Part shown: positions 57,935 to 64,000 of the stretch, piece by piece | Numbering within the stretch: position 1 is the stretch's first letter | How the letters are laid out: the number at the start of each line of letters is the position of its first letter | Assembly: GCA_028564925.1 (NCBI GenBank) | Contig: CM053029.1 | Span: forward strand, 296,895,168-296,959,167 | Direction: 5' to 3' | DNA: 64,000 nt | From: Lithobates sylvaticus | Taxonomy: Eukaryota > Chordata > Amphibia > Anura > Ranidae | Position numbers and translations under genes: made by a program | The notes under the pieces: model-generated | Seen by the model: the letters and a program-made list of their open reading frames with translations, nothing else | What the model was told of the DNA's origin: nothing | The model's database searches: none

Positions 57935-60900
57935 TCCGTCTATCTGGGAAGATGTTTCTCTCCCAGTGTCCCTTCCCCAGGGTGGGTCCCTGAGCTCTCA
58001 GGTTCCCCTGAGCTGTCCTCCTCACTATCTATCTAGCTTCTTAAATACCATCTCACACAATAAGATCATAAAATTTGTAATATGTTCAGCCCACAAGATA
58101 TGTGTCTCTTTCCTATAGGCCTAACTGTTGTAAATGTAATTGCGCCTTCAACCACCAGGGGTCTCACATGTGTTTTGGGGCTGCTCTGTAAAGTAATATA
58201 TTTTATTTTATACTGTATATTTTACTTTAGTGGAAATATTTATATCTTTAATATTTGGGAATTCTACTAACCCCATACTATCAAATATGCTTAGCATAAT
58301 TATTAATCTAGCACTTTGCATAAAAATTGTGATATATATGCATATCATTGTATATCTGTAAACATTTAGTCCATTTAAAAAGGACACAAGTTATATGTAT
58401 ATATATATATATATATATATTAATCAACATCACATACAGTTTTTATCTATCTGGATACCTGTATAATTTGGGTATCCAATCAATATTCGTTTATCTAGCA
58501 TAGTTAAATTCTAATATATTCATAGCATAATCATATATATCTTAATACTAATTTGTTCCTAAAACAATTCTATTAATAATCACCCTATATTTATTATGTT
58601 TTCTTTATAACCGATTTCATCAACTCATCAGATACTAACTCATAGTTTTCTTTTGTGACCTACGCATCTCACAGATATTCTGAATGATTTATATTCACTG
58701 TCTCCTGAATATATATATATATATATATATATTTTTAACATAGGTCGGTTTGCCTCTATTTTTAAAATCATGTTTTGAAATGGACTTTGAACAGTCCGAT
58801 TCATGTTTTGATAGCTTAGCTATGTACACAATTCCTAGGACTTGACATAATAGGCTTTGTCGGGCAAGGTGTTGGCTTTAGAATTTTTGTAGTGATGGTT
58901 GTAAATTGTCCAAACAGCCTTTTACTTCAGCACAAAGGATTCTTCCCAGTCAGGGCCACCTCCAAGTGATGACACCTCATAAATTTGGACTTCTCAAACT
59001 AATCAACAAAATAAGTACACATCTTGTGTTTGGTGACAAAGGCTACCATTGTTCCTGTTCTATTTCTGGCTTCAATACAGGCTTGTAAAAACCCCTTGAA
59101 TAGAATGGTTGTAGTAATTTAGAATACATGAGTTTCCTGTGTCTTAGAGGTTTTCGAAAGGTCAATTATGGCGACCTCACAGTTCACGTGTCTTTTTGAA
59201 ATTATACATTTCTGTCATTGAATAGTAAATATATTTCTTCCTAAATTCATAACAAAGCCCCCCTTGGAAATTTGTCGGTTGCCGGAAGTCAGCTGACAGA
59301 TTTTCCCAATGCAACTTGTTGAAGAAATATGGCTTCGTTTGGGCCTTGTAAGTCGAGTTGTGAAAATGGATCCGGATTGTGGATATATTTAAAAGGTATA
59401 GACAACTGCAGATAGATGTAATTTTTTGTAAAACAAAACTGGGTTTGTGATCGATGTGTGCATCTCAGGGCCGTCATCCGTTCTTTGGCGGGAAATGGAT
59501 CACTCCGGGCACCTTTTGGTTCTTGGCTGTCCTGGTGGGTTGTGTCCCTGTAGACTGGCCATCAATGATGTCCCTGGATTCCACATACGGTTCCTTCTCT
59601 GGATGTTTCACACATGTTGGACTCTCGGTTCTGTTGACCGGCTCATGGACATATTGGTTCTGTAAAGGAAAATAGATTCCATGAGAAAAACATATATGTC
59701 CTTTTTCTTTTTATATGATTTTGAGATATCCATGTCAAGCAGGTATCCTGGGCTTCCTCAGAGCCCCCCTCTTTCCCATTGTGTTATCAGTCCTTTAACT
59801 AAACACCTTGGATATAAAGACAATGTATGACACATTTGCTATGGGAGACCAAGCTCCAGGGCTCATTATCATGAGGACATTTATTAATAGCTGTGGATAC
59901 CAGACATTTATGACTGACTTATGTTCTTCAGAACCATTTTTTTTTTTTTTTTAGCTTAATTGGTTCTGGAGTAACAATAAAAGCATTTCAGTTTGACATG
60001 TAAGTGACAACTCACTGTCAGTAATAAGATATTTGGCATTATAGTCAACCTTCTACTTGTGAGGAATAAAACAAATAAATTCTCCCCCCTTTGGGGTGTC
60101 AATATAACTCATTTGAGGCAATCAAACTACCTTATGCGGGTGACTCCTCATCTTTTACCAAAATATCAAACCATTTAGGCCTCCTGATATTAATGTCTTT
60201 AGGATTCGGTCTTCCTCTGGAATTACCGTCTTCATCAACTTCTTGAAATTAGGCTGTTTGGAGCGACCTGTTTATGTCAGAGGAATGAAGTGACCACTGA
60301 AAACTAGGAGAATAATTAATATCTAACAACCACAATTCCCCGGAAGGGATTTCAGGATCCTCATTACTGTGACCTGGGAGAAACATAGTGTTAGAACCTC
60401 TGCTTCCTATATCTTTATTCAGTGCATTCCTCTGATTTATTTTAACATAGGCGCTTAAAAGGCTCTGTGGCCCTTGACTGGCCACAGGATTTGCCCCTTG
60501 AAGAATTGCTATTCCTGTTCATTTTAGCCATGAAACTATTGATACACTCGTGGTTTTTAATCTATTCACTTAATTAAGTCAATCTATTTATTTATTTCAC
60601 AAATTGGCACAACACACTGAACTAAAGTAACTAACTGGTCCACACCATTTGCCGGTGTACTATAGAAAGTTCAACATTTTAGATCCTATATATCTGTTCC
60701 TCATTTGACCAAGCTTTGGTTTGCACAGATTATCAAACCATTTATTGTATGAGGTTTATGCGCACTGCAGCCATCTATACCTCAGCAAATTCACCTTTTG
60801 AAGGAAGTTTTAATACACTTAACACTGTTTTATTTCTTTTGTCATGTATTCATATATCCCATATTATTCATGTTTTTGCGCAGAGGTCTCCTAAATAACT

Positions 60901-61164
60901 TATTTTAAACAATCTATTGAGTTTTTAAGGTTGATTTAAACGCACCTATTACCCAAAAATGTGTACTTGTCATTAACTTATTTTACATGTGGGAACACTA
61001 TTATATGGGTTGCAGCTACATCATTTGGTTATCTTAAATATCGGTTGCATCTCGGATTTTTAAATTCATAGTAGCGCTTGAGTACATGCAGTCAGTACTT
61101 ATTCAAACAGTGTAACATATCCGTAATTTTGTCTATTTTGGTTTCCATATTGCTTACAGGCTGA
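57935..61164. other. Non-coding part of the gag-bearing element
   Basis: AT-rich, with (AT)n runs near 58401-58420 and 58711-58731 and a T run at 59937-59953. Some of it must be the remainder of the left terminal repeat. Short minus-strand frames (60485-60249 and 59477-59289) match nothing I know. No reverse transcriptase, integrase or envelope motif is visible. Confidence 0.5.
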
Positions 61165-63324
61165 TCAGAATTGGGTTGTGGGACCCGGTTTCTGTACCTT
61201 TTTGGGGACTACTGGCTCAGTTTGATCAGACATATCACCATCAGAAACATTGTCTTGATTCTGGGATAGTTGTCTGGGCCTTAGTTGTTCCCTATTGTTC
61301 TGGGGATTTTGAGGTGTCCTACCCTGTAGTTTCTCCCTATTTACCCGTGTAGGCCCCCGAAGCCAATTACACCGGTAAAGGTGAGGGTGTCTACCCTTAG
61401 GTTTAAATCTGACCCGTTGGAGGTATACCCTATAGTTTCTCCTAAACCTCGGGTCTGGATCCTTTGGATGAGACTCCTGAGGTGGTCTTTGAACTCCCCC
61501 TCTAAAGGGTACTCTCTGCTCCCCCCTTCTGATGGGTGGGGACATTGGTTTCCCACTGGGGAAACTCGGTAGCATCTCTCCTCTGACTATATCAGCGTAT
61601 CTCTTTTTCTTGGTTTTGGACTGTAATGATTGAGGAGATACATAAAATTCATCCACAAATTTCATTATAGGGCTTTCAGGCCTTCCATTGTTTTCACCAG
61701 TCTGTTGGATAGAGTACAAATTGTTACTCTCTTTTACCAAAGACTCCAGTGAACACCCCCCTTTGTAATCTTTCGCTAAATTTACTTTTATGTGGGTAGG
61801 CGGGGCCTCGAAGAACATGGGTTTGAACCCAGGTTTATCATAACCTGGCTCCTTTTCTGCTAAGTGGTCATCACTTTTGAGAACATCCATAAATTCGGTG
61901 GGGCTTTTATTATTGGTACATGTGATATTGTGTATATCCGCGCTAGCCGCATTAACATTTTTGTGCGGGACAAATCCTAGATGACAGCCGTTTTTAATTT
62001 CTTTCCAGGCAGTACCCAACAGACTTTTTAAATCTTCGCAAAATGGACGGTGTTTGGTTTCAAATACCCACGGTAAGAAATTAATCCTAGATTGGTCATC
62101 ATTTAGGCCTAAAGCTGATAAAGCATTTTCATAGGCCTCAATGTGGTCAATAATGCATACGGATCCCTCTTCCTTAAACACTGGGACAGCATCTTTTAAA
62201 AATTCTATTATTTCTGAGGCGTCCTGTTTAGGGGTGCCTGTAGTTTTCTCTGATCCCAAAGAAAACTGATTAGACCTACTTTCATGTGGTGGTTCAATTT
62301 TTACCCCCCTTTGCTCTACAGATGGCTTGGGGTAGAACATGGTTACTTTTTCTAATTCCTCTTCATTATGTAACTCCCAAACTTTAGGTTGAGAGTCAAA
62401 TTTTGGAGTATTATCAGATTCTATACTTTCAGGGTTAAGCATCTGAGCATTATTCTGGGGCATAAACTTCCCTTGTTCTTTTAATTCTTCTTGTTGCTTA
62501 ATTAGGGATTCCTGTCCTGACCTAAGCTGATTTGTTTCTTCTTTTAAATCGCCAATGCATATTACTCTGCAACTTTCGTCAGGAGACTCGTTTTCCTGCA
62601 GAAAACTCTCCTTCTCTCTTAATTGTTTACATTCTTTATTTAATTGGTGACATTCTTCCAGCATTATTATTGCATTATTTTGCATCTGTTTTATTTCATA
62701 TTTCATCATTGTCACTGTAGACTCATCATAACAATCTGCCTTGTCATTAATTTCCTTTAGCTTTTTAGTGGGCTCATATTCCCCTTCTATTAAATGGGAC
62801 TGGGGTTCTAAGATATCACTCTCCTGTTGGGTATATTGACTTTTAAACTCACTATAAAGATACATCAGGTTATCGCTTAATTCAAAATGCATGGGATCAG
62901 GCCTTTCTATTTCCTTTGTCTCAGAGGAGCTGTCTGTGAGTTCATCGCTTTGACCTTCCACGTTCCACACGTCTTTTATTAACTGACGGGCGTGGTTTAT
63001 AAGGTCTTCAATGCCTGCTTCTAGACTAGTCTCGTTAGACAAACTTTTTTCGGCATGATTTGTCATGTTAATTTTTGAAAACATATCCAACATTTCCTGT
63101 ACTTGTATCAAATTTGTCTGAGTACTCATATTACCACTAAGGACTGACTCTTGATAATCCCCATCAACATAAAATTCACTTTGACCAGACATTTTTCTTG
63201 GCCAAAATATTTTTTTTAAAAAATTAATAATTAATAATTTCATGCAAAATATTATTTCTGTCACCACCGTAACTATGACTGATCCTGTACAAAATATCGA
63301 CGTTATCTCACGCAGTGCCTCCAT
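61165..63324 (-). CDS. Gag-like structural protein of a retrovirus-like element (719 codons)
   Basis: An uninterrupted 719-codon frame. The N-terminus has a hydrophobic stretch (residues about 14-38); a second Met at MSGQSEFYVD may be the real start. Residues 200-290 are predicted coiled coil (KLKEINDK, QLNKECKQLREKE). Residues about 375-460 (EIIEFLKDAVPVF, DHIEAYENALSALGL) resemble a helical capsid domain. The C-terminus is Arg/Pro/Gly/Gln-rich (RRGEQRVPFRGG) and has no CCHC knuckle. It starts 7 bp from the terminal repeat. Assignment to Gag rests on position, coiled coil, helical centre and basic tail; I cannot name the genus. Fossil element, looks whole in this gene. Confidence 0.55.
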   Translation of the reverse strand: MEALREITSIFCTGSVIVTVVTEIIFCMKLLIINFLKKIFWPRKMSGQSEFYVDGDYQESVLSGNMSTQTNLIQVQEMLDMFSKINMTNHAEKSLSNETSLEAGIEDLINHARQLIKDVWNVEGQSDELTDSSSETKEIERPDPMHFELSDNLMYLYSEFKSQYTQQESDILEPQSHLIEGEYEPTKKLKEINDKADCYDESTVTMMKYEIKQMQNNAIIMLEECHQLNKECKQLREKESFLQENESPDESCRVICIGDLKEETNQLRSGQESLIKQQEELKEQGKFMPQNNAQMLNPESIESDNTPKFDSQPKVWELHNEEELEKVTMFYPKPSVEQRGVKIEPPHESRSNQFSLGSEKTTGTPKQDASEIIEFLKDAVPVFKEEGSVCIIDHIEAYENALSALGLNDDQSRINFLPWVFETKHRPFCEDLKSLLGTAWKEIKNGCHLGFVPHKNVNAASADIHNITCTNNKSPTEFMDVLKSDDHLAEKEPGYDKPGFKPMFFEAPPTHIKVNLAKDYKGGCSLESLVKESNNLYSIQQTGENNGRPESPIMKFVDEFYVSPQSLQSKTKKKRYADIVRGEMLPSFPSGKPMSPPIRRGEQRVPFRGGVQRPPQESHPKDPDPRFRRNYRVYLQRVRFKPKGRHPHLYRCNWLRGPTRVNREKLQGRTPQNPQNNREQLRPRQLSQNQDNVSDGDMSDQTEPVVPKKVQKPGPTTQF

Positions 63325-64000
63325 TTAATATGTTGTGCTTTTTTAAGGAAAGTTTCCCGCACATTTTTATTAAGTAATTTTTAACGAAGATATTTTTAAG
63401 ATACAAGATCAATCTATACGACACAGTCTATATATGCGAAACTTGTTCACGGAGACGAGTGATCATACTTAATAGTCACATTTATTGGTTGACAGAAAAC
63501 AAATATTTACATGAAATTAAAATACAGATTGCATTATTCTAACATTTGACAATTAATGGAAATACCCTCAAAATGGGCGTAGTACCTTGGACACAATATC
63601 ACCATGATAACTTCTTCAGTAGAATCAATAACCTTATACTTGACAATTTAACATAATGTCTGTATTTCACACACCCAGCCGTTACTATGCTGCAGGTAAG
63701 TAACGTTGAACAATGCGAAACAAATTAGACATTTGTTTGTCAATAAAAAGCAACTATGCAAAAAGTAATATATAATAAAAATTGAATATTAGAGAAAAAT
63801 CTATGAAAAGGCGATTATTGATTCTGGAGAATGATTATCAATACTAGAATATTCAATACATCAATGGCTAAGAGAACATACAAGATAAAATCAACATGGC
63901 ATATTTACCCATTCCAAAATGGCTACAAATCTGGATTTAAGATAGCTACCGGGTTCAGGAATCTCCTTGGAGGTTTAAAGTATATTTCCAGGCATGGCTG

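Larger units (their letters stand above)
57265..64000 (-). mobile_element. Retrovirus-like element with terminal direct repeats and a gag-like gene, minus strand
   Basis: The segment 57265-57934 recurs without any difference that I can see at 63331-64000, where the window ends; both copies begin TGTTGTGCTTTTTT. With the gene on the minus strand these are LTRs ending GCACAACA, with AATAAA 36-41 bp from that end (minus, at 57305-57300). The repeat is longer than 670 bp; its far end cannot be fixed. Candidate polypurine tracts on the minus strand lie near 60092-60081, 59776-59763 and 59242-59233. Only a gag-like gene is seen inside; no pol or env is recognisable. Identity of the repeats points to a very recent insertion. 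Confidence 0.7.

Noticed and set aside
61165-63324. Assignment of the gag-like protein to foamy viruses
   Set aside because: The coiled coil, basic tail and lack of CCHC are suggestive, but no foamy pol or other diagnostic part is visible and the leader is unlike that group. Left as unassigned.
63300-63330. A tRNA primer binding site next to the terminal repeat
   Set aside because: TGGAGGC overlaps the gene start, but I could not match the following bases convincingly to a tRNA 3' end.

Overview
The window is eukaryotic and looks like anuran amphibian DNA. One spliced host gene sits in a dense, nested landscape of mobile elements: hAT, piggyBac and PIF/Harbinger DNA transposons, L1-type LINEs, a chromovirus-type Ty3/gypsy element, tyrosine-recombinase retroelements and a retrovirus-like gag element. 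The frog assignment rests on repeat types I recognise, not on a search.

The one host gene is on the minus strand (CDS 12476 to 7772). It has four phase-0 exons (126, 51, 132 and 99 bp) with GT/AG borders, a TATA box, AU-rich repeats in the 3' UTR and a poly(A) signal. The 135-residue secreted product has the exon plan, length and cysteine placement of interleukin-5. The exons are short and spread over 4.7 kb, so no ORF-based view shows the gene. I regard it as the main discovery of the window.

Layout. 1-1953: a repeat with a Pol II-type promoter and a hammerhead-ribozyme-like motif. 1954-6416: hAT copy 1, truncated at its 5' end. 6675-12530: the IL-5-like gene, with a TTAA-flanked MITE in intron 3. 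12954-13773: a piggyBac-type MITE. 13805-15600: a minus-strand fossil with integrase upstream of reverse transcriptase (Gmr1-like order). 15845-17802: a foldback Harbinger element. 18132-23693: a minus-strand tyrosine-recombinase retroelement with an SGNH-hydrolase-like tail, split by a piggyBac element (18453-21875). 24304-36355: hAT copy 2, complete end to end with an 8-bp target duplication and carrying about 6 kb of minisatellite in its 5' leader. 36406-38800: a degraded L1. 38803-55838: hAT copy 4 (minus), interrupted by hAT copy 3 (39163-51511), which is itself interrupted by a gypsy chromovirus (43273-49414). 55838-57262: DIRS, hammerhead-like and L1 fragments. 57265-64000: a gag-bearing element with terminal direct repeats identical over the 670 bp visible.

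The nesting gives a relative order of events: hAT copy 4, then hAT copy 3 inside it, then the gypsy element inside copy 3. Likewise the tyrosine-recombinase element is older than the piggyBac and Harbinger insertions. The hAT and piggyBac elements both carry tandem arrays directly in front of their transposase start codons, a recurrent architecture that the gene content does not explain.
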